Source: Planctomycetota bacterium (GTDB lineage: Bacteria; Planctomycetota; J058; JAJDCQ01). From it: 64,000 nucleotides of DNA. Both the position numbers and the translations under genes were made by a program. The DNA lies in contig JAJDCQ010000029.1 in the NCBI GenBank assembly GCA_029260755.1, positions 1 through 64,000 of the forward strand, given 5' to 3'. How positions within the stretch are numbered: position 1 is the stretch's first letter; every line of letters starts with the position of its first letter. The notes under the pieces were generated by a model. That model was not told the DNA's origin and searched no databases. It saw only the letters and a list, made by a program, of their open reading frames with translations. This document shows positions 35,615 to 44,825 of the stretch, piece after piece.

Positions 35615-37297
35615 TCAGAAGCGCAGCCCGGCGCCCGCCGTGATGAAGTTGCCGTGGCCGATCGTCTCGCCCGGCCGGCCCGAGAAGAAGTAGCCCGCGC
35701 CGCCCCGGAGCTCGATCCCCTCGCGCACCCTCACCCCGAGCTGGCCGCGCACTTCGAGCGAGGCGCCGAACGCGTCGGCCCGGCGGGTGAAGTCGAAGAA
35801 GCTGCCGCCGAGCCCCGCCCCGGCGTGGACCGAGATCCCGACCGGCTCCTCGATGATCGTCCCGCCCGGGCCGAGCTCGACGAAGAGCGAGTGGACGCGC
35901 AGCTCGCCCGACTGCCCCCGGAGGCCGTGGCGGCTCCCCGCGTAGAGGACGCCGATCGGGGCGGGGTCGCCGACGCCGACGCGCGCGGCCAGCCCACGTC
36001 CGAGCTCGATGGCCTGACCCGGGACGCGGACGCCGGCGCGCGGGATGGCGAGGAGCTCGACCTCGAGGTCGGCGCGGCCGTCGTCGGGTCGCCAGCGCAG
36101 CGGCGCGATCGGCGCGGCGCGCCGGGGCCGCGCGTGCGCGTCGGGCCCGAAGCGCGCGCGCATCCCGGCCCGGGCGTGGGCGAGGATCGCGGGGAACGCG
36201 CTCGGCTCGATCATCGCGGGCGCTCCCGGTGGGGCCGCGGGGAGGGCGGGCATCAGGGCGCGGTCGGGCGCGATCTCCAGCCGGTAGAGCGTCGCGAGGA
36301 GGGCGCCGCTCGGCGTGGTCGTCGGCACGCTGGCGGCGCGCGGCCGCCCGGCGAGCTCGGGGCCTCCGAGGCCGCCGGGGACCGGGACGAGCCAGGGGGA
36401 AAGGCTCGGGCCCGCCTCGACGTAGCGCCGGCGGACGATCGCCGCCTGGGGGATGCGCTTGCTCCGGTCCCACCACCCGTGCTCGCCCTGGACGAGGTCG
36501 AGGGCGAGGCGCGTCCCCGCGGCGTCGACCGGCCCGAGCGGATCGATCACCTCGGCGAGGGCGCCGTCGACCGCGTCGCCCCAGTCGAGGCCGCCGCCGC
36601 TCGCCAGGCGGCGGCGGATCGCCGCGGCCCCGACCTGAACCCCGATGAGGTTGCTGTAGATGTCCTCGGGCGAGAACGCCGAGAGCTCCTCGGGGTAGAT
36701 CCTCACCGAGCGCCAGCCGTACCAGGTCGCGATCTCGTGCCACACCGAGAGCTCGAACGCGATCCGCTGGGCGATCCGGATCGCGACCTCGGCGTCGAGC
36801 GGACCGCGCTGCGGGGCGAGCCGGACGATCACGGGGCCGCCCCCGTGCGGCGGGAGCGGGATCGGTCCGCCGCGCGACCACAGCCGCGCGATCGCCGCGG
36901 CGAGGTGCCCGGTCCAGTCGGCGTAGTCGCGGACGTGGCCGGTGTCGAGGAAGCCGCCCCGCCGCGTGTAGAGGAGGCCGTTGTCCTCGAGGAGCGCCCC
37001 GCCGTAGCGGTGCTCGGTGAGCTCGGACGGGTCGAGCACGTTCTCGATGGAGACGAACGGGATCAGCGCGCGGAGGTCGTAGCCGAAGACGCAGCACGCC
37101 CGGAATCCGGGCGGAGCGGCCAGGGCCGGGTCGTCGAGGACGGCGAGCGGCGAGGTCGGTGAGACGCTCGGCGAGGTCGTCCGCGCGGCGCCCTCGGGGC
37201 GTGACGGAGCGGCGCGGCACCCGAGCAGGGCGAGGCCGGTCGTGGCGAAGGCGGCGAGGAGCATCGCTCGGCCGCGGCGGCGATTGGCGCGGATCAT
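35615..37297 (-). CDS. DUF4056-family lipoprotein
   Basis: A 560-residue lipoprotein with a lipobox (LALLGC, Cys27) after a basic N-terminus. The main part matches DUF4056: ACCVFGYDL, LYTRRGGFLDTGHVRDYADWT, a helix with LSVWHEIATWYGW, FSPEDIYSNLIGVQVG, and a WWDRSKRIPQAAIVRRR segment. HVRDY and HEIATWYGW give closely placed histidines and acids that could form a metal site, but no catalytic function is known to me. The last 130 residues alternate in beta strands and end in GHGNFITAGAGLRF, with a terminal Phe as in outer-membrane beta-barrels. The protein may therefore sit at an outer membrane. It is followed by the helical-repeat gene after 27 bases. Confidence 0.75.
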   Translation of the reverse strand: MIRANRRRGRAMLLAAFATTGLALLGCRAAPSRPEGAARTTSPSVSPTSPLAVLDDPALAAPPGFRACCVFGYDLRALIPFVSIENVLDPSELTEHRYGGALLEDNGLLYTRRGGFLDTGHVRDYADWTGHLAAAIARLWSRGGPIPLPPHGGGPVIVRLAPQRGPLDAEVAIRIAQRIAFELSVWHEIATWYGWRSVRIYPEELSAFSPEDIYSNLIGVQVGAAAIRRRLASGGGLDWGDAVDGALAEVIDPLGPVDAAGTRLALDLVQGEHGWWDRSKRIPQAAIVRRRYVEAGPSLSPWLVPVPGGLGGPELAGRPRAASVPTTTPSGALLATLYRLEIAPDRALMPALPAAPPGAPAMIEPSAFPAILAHARAGMRARFGPDAHARPRRAAPIAPLRWRPDDGRADLEVELLAIPRAGVRVPGQAIELGRGLAARVGVGDPAPIGVLYAGSRHGLRGQSGELRVHSLFVELGPGGTIIEEPVGISVHAGAGLGGSFFDFTRRADAFGASLEVRGQLGVRVREGIELRGGAGYFFSGRPGETIGHGNFITAGAGLRF

Positions 37298-37587
37298 CCC
37301 GGTCCCCGGATCCGTGCCCCCGTCGGGGGCAGGGTAGCGCCGGCCGAGGTGTGCCGCCAGGGCGGCGCCCGAGAGCTCGTCACGGGGATGAGGCCGCTCC
37401 CCCGATCCGGGTCGACCCGCTCGGAAGAGACCGGTCGGGGGAGCGCCTCGGACGATTTCGTGGATCGTCGCGTCGGGACAGAGAGAGACAGCGCCCGGAG
37501 GCCGGCGATTCGACGGTCCTCGGGGAACGATCGAACCTCTAGAGGTCTCGACGGGTAGGAAGGGGGCGAGAGGGAGAGGAGGAAGCG

Positions 37588-38316
37588 ATGCTGAAGAGCT
37601 CTCTGGCGCGACGACTGCGCCCCCGCCCCCTCCGCGTCGAGCTCCGGGCGGCCGCCGCCGGCGCCGTCGCGGCGACGGCGCTCGCCGTCGGTCTCCTCGG
37701 CGCCTGGCGTTTCCTGGTCTGGTGGTTCGGCGGCGTCCTGCCGACGCCGAGCACCTGGGAGCTCGCCATCGGCCTCGCCGTCCTCGCCTCGAACCTCGCG
37801 ACCGGCGCCGCGGTCGCGGTCGGCTACACCGAGCCCCGGCGGCTCCTCCGGTGGGGCGCCGTCGCCGTCGCCTCGGCCGTGCCGGTCGCCGGCCTCTTTC
37901 TGCTCTGCTCGCTGTTCAGCCTCTTCCTCTTCCGGACCCTGCCGACGGCCCCCGAGCTGGCCGGCCTCTGGCCCTGGGCGCTCCTCGCGGCCGTCGTCGG
38001 GCTGTTCCGGGCCTCGTTCTGGGCGAGCGTCGGGCGGGAGGACGGCGACCAGAGCCAGGGGCCGTTCATCATGATCTGCCTCGGGCTCTGCATCCTGTTC
38101 CCGCCGCTGCTGCTCCTGGCCGACGCGCTCGTCTTCGCGATCGGTCGCGCGGCGTGGCTCGACCTGGAGGACGGGCGGGTGAGATCAGCGGCGAGGGCGG
38201 CCCGGACGGATCACCAGGCGCCGACGCGCCACAGCCGGACCGTCCCGTCGAGGCCGCCGGTCGCCAGCAGCGCCCCGTCGGGCGCGAACGCGAGCGAGAG
38301 CACCGCCCCGTCGTGA
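37588..38316 (+). CDS. Polytopic membrane protein of unknown function
   Basis: A 242-residue protein with about five hydrophobic segments (near 25-50, 58-80, 90-116, 127-147 and 158-185) and a good ribosome site (GAGGAGG about 6 bases upstream). Trp/Phe/Leu-rich helices and a glycine-poor loop QSQGPFIMI are visible. No family was recognised. The last roughly 35 codons overlap the 3' end of the convergent WD40 lipoprotein gene by 106 bases, and that tail is hydrophilic and odd in composition, so it may be read-through rather than selected sequence. The gene stands alone on its strand. Confidence 0.65.
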   Translation: MLKSSLARRLRPRPLRVELRAAAAGAVAATALAVGLLGAWRFLVWWFGGVLPTPSTWELAIGLAVLASNLATGAAVAVGYTEPRRLLRWGAVAVASAVPVAGLFLLCSLFSLFLFRTLPTAPELAGLWPWALLAAVVGLFRASFWASVGREDGDQSQGPFIMICLGLCILFPPLLLLADALVFAIGRAAWLDLEDGRVRSAARAARTDHQAPTRHSRTVPSRPPVASSAPSGANASESTAPS

Positions 38317-39176
38317 CCGGTCCACGCCGCGAGGGCGACCCCGTCCTCGACGCGGAAGACCCGGACGGATCCGTCCTCGCCGGCGGACGCGACGAGCGCC
38401 CCGTCGGGCGAGAAGGCGACGTCGTGAACCGGGCCGGCGTGCCCGGGGAGCGCCTTCGCCAGCGCGCCGTCGGCCGTCGTGAACAGGAGCACCTCGCCGT
38501 CGCGGTGCCCGATCGCGAGGAGGTCGCCCCGCGCGGAGAACTCGGGGCGACGGACGCCGCGGCCGCGCGTCTCGAGGATGTGGATGATCTTCCCCTTCTC
38601 GGCGTCGCGGATCTCGGCGCCCTCGAGGCCGGCCGTCGCGAGGAGGCTCCCGTCGGCCGACCAGGCGACGGCGGCGACCGGTCCCTCGCGCCGGGCGAGG
38701 GTCCGGAGGCGGCGGCCGTTGGCGACGGCCCAGACGGCGACGGTGCCGGCCGCGTTGCCCGCGGCGAGCTCGTCGCCGTCGGGAGAGAAGGCGACCGAGG
38801 CGGGCACGTCGCCCCGGCCGACGGCGATCGTCCGGAGGGGGTGGCCGCCGGCCGCGCTGAACAGGCGGACCTTGCCGTCGTCGCCGCTGCTCGCGAGGAC
38901 GTTGCCGCGCGGGCTCCAGGTGACGCCGCTCACCGGTCCGCCGAGCCCGTCGATCGTCTGGAGCGCGTCGCCGTCCGGCGACCACAGCCGGACCGACCCG
39001 TCGCCGCTGCCGCTCGCGATGCGGGCGGCGTCGGGGCTGAAGACGACGCCCTCGACCGGGCCGGAATGCCCCTCGAGCGTCGCCAGGAGCGGCGAGCTGC
39101 AGCCGGCCGTCCCGAGGACGACGACGGCGGCGCCCAGCGCCGCGACGACGAGTCGAGGTGATCGGTGGGTGGTCAT
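38211..39176 (-). CDS. WD40-repeat lipoprotein
   Basis: A 321-residue lipoprotein. ATG 39176 follows AAGGAAA and gives a signal peptide with lipobox GTAGC (Cys25). A longer upstream frame runs through the divergent kinase gene and is not real. After the signal come about seven WD40 repeats, each ending like GSVRLWSPDG, GKVRLFSAAG, GTVAVWAVANG or GSVRVFRVEDG, closing with GTVRLWRVGAW. They should form one beta-propeller exposed on the outer face of the inner membrane or in the periplasm, a protein-binding platform with no enzyme motif. Its start is 87 bases from that of the divergent kinase-TPR gene, so the two may be coregulated. Confidence 0.88.
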   Translation of the reverse strand: MTTHRSPRLVVAALGAAVVVLGTAGCSSPLLATLEGHSGPVEGVVFSPDAARIASGSGDGSVRLWSPDGDALQTIDGLGGPVSGVTWSPRGNVLASSGDDGKVRLFSAAGGHPLRTIAVGRGDVPASVAFSPDGDELAAGNAAGTVAVWAVANGRRLRTLARREGPVAAVAWSADGSLLATAGLEGAEIRDAEKGKIIHILETRGRGVRRPEFSARGDLLAIGHRDGEVLLFTTADGALAKALPGHAGPVHDVAFSPDGALVASAGEDGSVRVFRVEDGVALAAWTGHDGAVLSLAFAPDGALLATGGLDGTVRLWRVGAW

Positions 39177-39263
39177 GGTCTCGATTTCCTTCGCACTCGG
39201 TGGCACCTCTCCCCGCCGGCCGTTGGCGAGCGCGGCGGGCCTTCGCCCATCATCGGGCCGTCC

Positions 39264-42200
39264 ATGTCGCAGCCGATCTCCTCTCACGACGATCCTCCGC
39301 CCTCGGGGCGCGTGCCCGGCACGATCCGCCCGGCATCGAGGCCCGCGCTGCAGCCGCTCGAGCCGGTCGGGGGTGGTCTGCCGCGTCACCTCGGCGACTA
39401 CGCGATCATCCGCGAGATCGGGAGCGGCGCCATGGGCGTCGTCCTCCTGGCCCGCCAGATCCGGATCGGACGGATGGTCGCGATCAAGGCGCTCCGGGCC
39501 GACCGGATGAGCTCGGTCGACGTCCAGCGCCTCGAGCGCGAGGCCGAGCTCCTCGCCCGGGTCCGGCACCCGGGGATCGTGGCGATCTACGACCGCGGGC
39601 GCTACCAGGGCGTCCCCTACTTCGTGATGGAGTACATCGAAGGACGCCCCCTCTCCCAGATGATCCGCGAGGACGGGCGCCTCTCCGTCGTCCCGGCCGT
39701 CCGCCTCGTCCGCGACGTCGCCCGAGGGCTCCAGCAGGCGCACGAGCACGGCATCATCCACCGGGACCTCAAGCCGGGCAACATCATCGTCCGCGCCAAC
39801 GGGTCGCCCGTGATCACCGACCTCGGCCTGGCCGCCGATCAGGCGACCTCGCTCCGCCTCACCCAGACCGGCATGGTCGTCGGGACGCCGCTCTACATGG
39901 CGCCCGAGCAGGCGACCGGCCAGGGGCCGGTCGACGCCCGGAGCGACGTCTGTTCGCTCGGCCTCATCCTGTTCTGGACGCTCACGGGCCAGCACGCCTA
40001 CGCCGCCGAGGACGTTCCGACGGTGATGCGCAACGCCGCCCGCGGCCGGATGAAGCCGCCCAGCTCGGTCGATCGCTCGATCCCGCCGGAGGTCGACGCG
40101 ATCTGCCTCACGGCCACGCAGGCGGACCGGGACCGGCGCTACCGGACGGCCGCCGACCTCGCCCGTGCGCTCGACCGGGCCCTCGATGCGCTCGGCGGCG
40201 CAGACGAGGAGGGCGGGGACGCCGACGATCCCGCCGCCGGGCACCGGCGCGTCTCGGAGCCGTCGTCGCCGATCGTCAGCTTCGGTCTGAGCCGCGCGAC
40301 GCTCGCGCTCATCGTCGGGGGGATCGTCCTCGGCGCCGTCCTCGGGGGCTTCGTCCTCGCCGCCGCGATGCGCCCGCCGGGGGGCAGCGGGGGAGGCTCG
40401 AGCGCCGCGACGGCGGTCACGGTCTCGTCCGAGGCGCAGGCGGCGGCGTTCGAGCGCGTGGCGGAGGCTCTCGCGGCGCTCGGCCCCGCCGAGGCCGCCG
40501 CCGCGCCCGACGTCGAGCGCGCCCTCGCCCTCGCGCGCGAGGCGATCGACCTCGACCCGCGCTCGGTCGCGGCGCACGTGATCGCGGCGCGCGCCCTCGG
40601 CCGCGCCGGCCGCTTCGACGAGGCGGGCGCCGCCTGGGACGCCGTCGCGGAGCTCGCGCCGGCCGAGATCGTCGAGCATCTCGAGACCGACCTCGACCGC
40701 GAGTCGCTCGACCCGGCCCGCCGGCGGGTCCTGGCCGTCGTGGCCGACGGCGACGATGTCGTCGCGGCCACGATCGCCCGGGCGCGTCTCGGCGGACGCG
40801 CGGCGGGCGTGATGCCCGCGGAGGTCATCGTCCTCCCCGAGCGGCACGCGACCGATGCGCGCGCCTTCCGCGAGCGCGCGTGGTGGCGGTGGCGCGCCGG
40901 CGAGTGGGACGCCGCCCTCGGCGACCTCGATCGAGGCCTGGCGATCGACCCGGCGTCGGTTCCCGCGCGTCTGATGAAGGCATCCTGGCTCGTTCAAGAC
41001 GGCCAGCGCGCGCCGGCCGTCACGCTCCTCGCCCAGCTCATCGCCGAGCGGCCCGACCTCGCCGAGCCGTTCCTCCACCGGGGTCTGATCGACGCGACCG
41101 AGCTCCGGGGCAAGGCGGCGAGACGCTGGTTCGAGGCGGCCCGCGCGCGGGCGCCGAACGATGCCGGCCCCCACCTCGGCCTCGTCCGGATGGCGGTCGC
41201 CGATCTGGCCGTCTACCGCCGGCGGGGCAGCTCGGACGTTCGGAGCGAGGAGGCCCGCCTCCGCGCGAGCCTGAACGGATCGGTCGCCGAGGCGGTCCGG
41301 GTCGAGCCCGGGCGGGTCGAGAGCGCCGTCAGCCGCGCCTGGGCGGCCGTCTTCGACGGAGACCTCGCCGGAGCGGACGACGCCGGGCGCGAGGCGCTCC
41401 GGCGCGATCCGCGGTTCGAGGCGTGCTACCAGATCATGATGCAGATCCAGCAGCGACAGGGCGACCTCGAGGCGTGCGAGCGGACGGCCCGGCAGTGGAG
41501 CGAGCGGTGCGCCGACCCGGACGAGGCGTTCCTCTCGCTCGCGATCTCGAGCTCGCTCCTCGGAGACATCGACCGCGGGCTCGCGGCCCTCGACGAGATC
41601 GACGGATCGGCGGGCGAGGATGTCCGCGTCCCGCTCGTCGGCGCGATGATCCGCATGGTCGGCAAGGCACGGACGGGCGGGATCGGGTTCGTCCGACGCG
41701 ACGCCCGCGACGCCCGTGCCTGCGTCGAGCTCCTCGAGCTCGCCCGGAGCCGTGACCCGGAGTACTTCGAGGGGTTCGCCGACCGCGTGTTCGACCTCGA
41801 CGGCGACGAGCTCCTCCGGGTGACGAGGGAGGGGGCCAGGGAGCTCATCGAGGGGATCCGGGGCGAGATCATCCGGGAGCTCGAGCCGGCGACATCGCGC
41901 GCGCTCACCCTCGTCGGCGAGAAGCGCTGGGCGGAGGCGGAGGCGCTCTACCTCGACCTGATCGACCGAAAGCCGAGTCACCCTCGCCCCATGTACGAGC
42001 TGGCGACCAACCTCTACCTCAACGGACCGCCCTGCGAGGCGCTCGGGAAGAGCCGCCGCGACGCCGCCGAGGAGGCGCTCGTCCTCGCCCGGCGGGCGGT
42101 GGACGCGTGCGGCGAGTCGGCGATGGAGTACTACCTCGCGATCAGCCTGGCCGCCCGCGCGATCGCCGAGCTCCGGACCGATCGATTCGAGGACGCGCGC

Positions 42201-42317
42201 CGGTCCGCGGCCGAGTCCCGGGCGTCGCTCGTGCGAGACGAGACCCACGAGCAGCTCGTCGGTCAGACCGAGAGGATCCTCGATCACATCGAGGCGCAGC
42301 TCCGCCAGCGTCGTTGA
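39264..42317 (+). CDS. Transmembrane Ser/Thr protein kinase with TPR-like sensor region
   Basis: A 1017-residue receptor-type kinase. ATG 39264 is preferred; an in-frame ATG 33 codons earlier overlaps the divergent gene. The kinase domain (about 48-320) has GSGAMGVV, VAIK, HRDLKPGN (Asp168), DLG in place of DFG, and GTPLYMAPEQ. A membrane helix lies at about 348-370. The roughly 640-residue outer part has TPR-like helical pairs throughout, including ALGDLDRGLAIDPASVPARLM, and a CEALGKS segment near the end. It probably binds a partner outside the cytoplasm; the divergent WD40 lipoprotein is a natural candidate. The 3' end is 10 bases from the end of the convergent PHA operon. Confidence 0.9.
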   Translation: MSQPISSHDDPPPSGRVPGTIRPASRPALQPLEPVGGGLPRHLGDYAIIREIGSGAMGVVLLARQIRIGRMVAIKALRADRMSSVDVQRLEREAELLARVRHPGIVAIYDRGRYQGVPYFVMEYIEGRPLSQMIREDGRLSVVPAVRLVRDVARGLQQAHEHGIIHRDLKPGNIIVRANGSPVITDLGLAADQATSLRLTQTGMVVGTPLYMAPEQATGQGPVDARSDVCSLGLILFWTLTGQHAYAAEDVPTVMRNAARGRMKPPSSVDRSIPPEVDAICLTATQADRDRRYRTAADLARALDRALDALGGADEEGGDADDPAAGHRRVSEPSSPIVSFGLSRATLALIVGGIVLGAVLGGFVLAAAMRPPGGSGGGSSAATAVTVSSEAQAAAFERVAEALAALGPAEAAAAPDVERALALAREAIDLDPRSVAAHVIAARALGRAGRFDEAGAAWDAVAELAPAEIVEHLETDLDRESLDPARRRVLAVVADGDDVVAATIARARLGGRAAGVMPAEVIVLPERHATDARAFRERAWWRWRAGEWDAALGDLDRGLAIDPASVPARLMKASWLVQDGQRAPAVTLLAQLIAERPDLAEPFLHRGLIDATELRGKAARRWFEAARARAPNDAGPHLGLVRMAVADLAVYRRRGSSDVRSEEARLRASLNGSVAEAVRVEPGRVESAVSRAWAAVFDGDLAGADDAGREALRRDPRFEACYQIMMQIQQRQGDLEACERTARQWSERCADPDEAFLSLAISSSLLGDIDRGLAALDEIDGSAGEDVRVPLVGAMIRMVGKARTGGIGFVRRDARDARACVELLELARSRDPEYFEGFADRVFDLDGDELLRVTREGARELIEGIRGEIIRELEPATSRALTLVGEKRWAEAEALYLDLIDRKPSHPRPMYELATNLYLNGPPCEALGKSRRDAAEEALVLARRAVDACGESAMEYYLAISLAARAIAELRTDRFEDARRSAAESRASLVRDETHEQLVGQTERILDHIEAQLRQRR

Positions 42318-42327
42318 GGCTCCAGGG

Positions 42328-43788
42328 CTAGGCCCCGGCGGGGACGAGCTCCGCGAGCGCCCGGCGGTCGACCTTGCCGCTTGCGTTCCGCGGGAGCGCG
42401 TCGACGGTGACGATCGACTTCGGGATCTTGTAGCGGGCGATGCGGCTCTCGAGGAAGCTCCGCACGGCCTCGGGGTCGATCTCGGCGGGGGCGACGAACG
42501 CGCGGCCGACCTCGCCCCAGCGTTCGTCGGCGACGCCGAGGACGGAGCACTCGCGGACCGCGGGGTGGGTGACGAGCGTCTGCTCGACCTCGGCCGGGTA
42601 GACGTTCTCGCCGCCCGAGATGAACATCTCCTTCTTGCGCCCGACGACCCGGTGGTAACCGTCCTCGTCGACCGAGAAGAGGTCGCCGGTCGCCCACCAG
42701 CCGGGCGCGGGGCGGGCGGCGGCGGTCGCCTCGGGGTCGTTCCAGTAGCCGCCGCAGACGTGGGGCCCGGCGAGCCAGAGCTCGCCGACCTCGCCGGCGG
42801 CGACGTCGCGGCCGCGGGCGTCGACGACGCGGGCGCGGCAGTGCATGACCGGGAAGCCGACGGTGCCCGCCTTCCGGACGGCATCCTCGGGCGGCAGCGA
42901 GAAGCAGTTCGGGCCGACCTCGGTCAGGCCGTAGCCCTGACGAAAGACGATCCCGCGGGCGGCGTAGGTGTGGATCAGGCCGATCGGGCACGGCGCGCCG
43001 CCGCAGAGGGCGAACCGGATGCTCGAGACGTCGACCCGATCGAAGCTCGGCGCGTCGCGGAGCATCTCGAACGTCGTCGGGACGCCGAAGAGGATCGACA
43101 CGCGCTCGCGCTCCACGGTCGCGAGGACGCGGCCGGCGTCGAACTCGGGGAGGAGGACGACCTTTCCGCCTCGGTACAGGAGCGGCATCGAGAGGACGTT
43201 CACGGCGCCGGTGTGGAAGAGCGGCGTGTAGGTGACGGTCGAGTCGTCGGCCCGGAGATCGCACGCGACGGTCGTGTTCATCGAGTTCGCGGTGATGGAG
43301 CCGTGGGTGAGGACGGCCCCCTTCGGTCGGCCCGTCGTTCCCGAGGTGTAGAGGATCATCAGCGGCGTCGCGTCGTCGGCCTCGAAGCAGGGCACCTCGG
43401 GGCACGCGTCGTCGTCGCCGCCATCGTCGTCGAGCGAGGGGAGCTCGGCCACGGCGTCGGCGATCCGGACCCTCGGGCCGCAGTGGTCGAGGATCCAGGC
43501 GACCTCGGGCGCCGCGAGGCGCCAGTTGACCGGCACGATGATCGCGCCGAGGCGCGCCGCCGCGAAGAGGAGCTCGAAGAGCTCCGGCCGGTTCCGATCG
43601 AGCCACGCGATCCGGTCGCCCGGCCCGACGCCGTGGACGTCGCGGAGCCAGGCGGCGCGATGCAGGACGCGCCGATGGAGCTCGCGATACGTGAACCGTA
43701 GGACGGCGTCGTCGCCCTCGTCGAAGACCAGCGCCTCGCGCGCGGGTCCGAAGACGTTCCACCTCTCCAGCCAGAGCCCGATCGACAT
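42328..43788 (-). CDS. AMP-dependent acyl-CoA synthetase
   Basis: A 486-residue ligase of the ANL superfamily that activates a carboxylic acid with ATP and joins it to CoA. Motifs: YTSGTTGRPKG (ATP loop), YTPLFHTGAVN, GYGLTEVG, WWATGDLF, the hinge GRKKEMFISGGENVYPAEVE and the C-terminal catalytic lysine in NASGKVDRR. Size is normal to slightly short. ATG 43788 was chosen for its ribosome site (GGAGAG) and because an upstream frame overlaps the PhaC gene. It is the last of eight minus-strand genes, 11 bases after the PhaC-like gene. In this setting it may supply hydroxyacyl-CoA for polymer synthesis or recycle released acids. Its acyl preference is unknown. Confidence 0.9.
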   Translation of the reverse strand: MSIGLWLERWNVFGPAREALVFDEGDDAVLRFTYRELHRRVLHRAAWLRDVHGVGPGDRIAWLDRNRPELFELLFAAARLGAIIVPVNWRLAAPEVAWILDHCGPRVRIADAVAELPSLDDDGGDDDACPEVPCFEADDATPLMILYTSGTTGRPKGAVLTHGSITANSMNTTVACDLRADDSTVTYTPLFHTGAVNVLSMPLLYRGGKVVLLPEFDAGRVLATVERERVSILFGVPTTFEMLRDAPSFDRVDVSSIRFALCGGAPCPIGLIHTYAARGIVFRQGYGLTEVGPNCFSLPPEDAVRKAGTVGFPVMHCRARVVDARGRDVAAGEVGELWLAGPHVCGGYWNDPEATAAARPAPGWWATGDLFSVDEDGYHRVVGRKKEMFISGGENVYPAEVEQTLVTHPAVRECSVLGVADERWGEVGRAFVAPAEIDPEAVRSFLESRIARYKIPKSIVTVDALPRNASGKVDRRALAELVPAGA

Positions 43789-43799
43789 GGCGCGCTCTC

Positions 43800-44825
43800 C
43801 TACTGGTGGTCGAGGAGCCAGTCCCCGACCACCTTCCACATCCGTCCGGGCGCCTTGCTGCCGACGCAGACGCCGAGGTGTCCGCCCGCGATCTCGACCG
43901 TCTCGACCGGGCCGCCCCAGTGGGCGTGCAGGGCGCGGCTGGCGCTCGCGGGGACGATCCCGTCGGCGCTCGCGAGGACGTTGAGAACCGGCGCGTGACC
44001 GTCGGCCAGGCGCACCCGGCGGCCGCCGAGGGCCAGGCCGGCGGGATCGACGAGCGGGTTCTCGCGGTAGAGGGTGACCAGGTCGCCGAGCGCCCGCGCC
44101 GTCATCGGGACGGGGTCGGCGACCCAGCGCTCCTGCGCCCGGAAGCGGGCGACGAAGTCGGGATCGTCGGGGGCGCGCTCGGCGAACCCGCGCCACTTCG
44201 CGCCGATCCCGACCGGGTCGAGCGACTGGAACGCCGCCCAGAGGAGCTCGCCCGGGACGATCGGAAGCGCACGGGCGAGGCGCGCCACGTCGACGAGGCG
44301 GCGGTCGGTGAGGACGCCGAGGCGGCCGGGCTCGGCCAGGTCGACCGGCGTGGTGAGCGCGACGATGCCCGCGATCGGACCGGGTCGCGCTCGCTCGCGG
44401 GAGGCATCGGCGATGAGCGAGAACGTCCCGCCGAGGCAGTAGCCGAAGAGATGACAGCGGTCGGCGCCCGCGTCGGCCCGGACCGCGGTCATCGCGGCGC
44501 GGAGGAGCCGACCCGCGTAGTCGGCGATCCCGAGCGCCCGATCGGCGAGCGTCGGGAATCCCCAGTCGACGAGATAGACGGCCAGGCCGCGCTCGAGCAG
44601 CGCCGCGACGACGCTCTGACCCTCGCGGAGATCGAAGATGTAGGAACGGTTGATGATCGATGGGACCAGGAGCACCGGGATCGGCGCCGTCGCTCCGTCT
44701 CCGTCGGGCCGGTAGCGGAGCACGCGCATCGGTCCCCGCTCGAGGATGACCTCGTGCGGCGTCGGTGCGATGCCGAGGTCGAGCCCGGGGGCGCGCCTCT
44801 TCGTCGTCGTGGCCGTCGCGCTCAT
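43800..44825 (-). CDS. phaC: Poly(3-hydroxyalkanoate) synthase PhaC-like, copy 1
   Basis: A 341-residue alpha/beta-hydrolase-fold protein of class III PHA synthase size (about 355 in Allochromatium). It has VLLVPSIINRSYIFDL, YLVDWG (DWG at 87-89), the PhaC lipase-like box FGYCLGG with nucleophile Cys130, an Asp in ASADGIVP and a C-terminal His in GGHLGVCVG. Together they give the Cys-Asp-His triad of a polymerase that links hydroxyacyl-CoA units on granules. It starts inside the stop of copy 2 (ATGA). The two copies are clearly diverged, so they may form a heteromeric enzyme or differ in substrate. Confidence 0.85.
   Translation of the reverse strand: MSATATTTKRRAPGLDLGIAPTPHEVILERGPMRVLRYRPDGDGATAPIPVLLVPSIINRSYIFDLREGQSVVAALLERGLAVYLVDWGFPTLADRALGIADYAGRLLRAAMTAVRADAGADRCHLFGYCLGGTFSLIADASRERARPGPIAGIVALTTPVDLAEPGRLGVLTDRRLVDVARLARALPIVPGELLWAAFQSLDPVGIGAKWRGFAERAPDDPDFVARFRAQERWVADPVPMTARALGDLVTLYRENPLVDPAGLALGGRRVRLADGHAPVLNVLASADGIVPASASRALHAHWGGPVETVEIAGGHLGVCVGSKAPGRMWKVVGDWLLDHQ

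Noticed and set aside
33660..37220. A minus-strand frame of about 1186 codons over the HNH, helical-repeat and DUF4056 genes
   Set aside because: Arg/Pro-rich off-frame translation; the three in-frame genes have recognisable motifs.
38211..42884. A minus-strand frame of about 1557 codons running through the WD40 and kinase-TPR loci
   Set aside because: Only its last 321 codons (the WD40 lipoprotein) make sense; the rest is antisense to the kinase gene, and a ribosome site with lipoprotein signal marks the real start at 39176.
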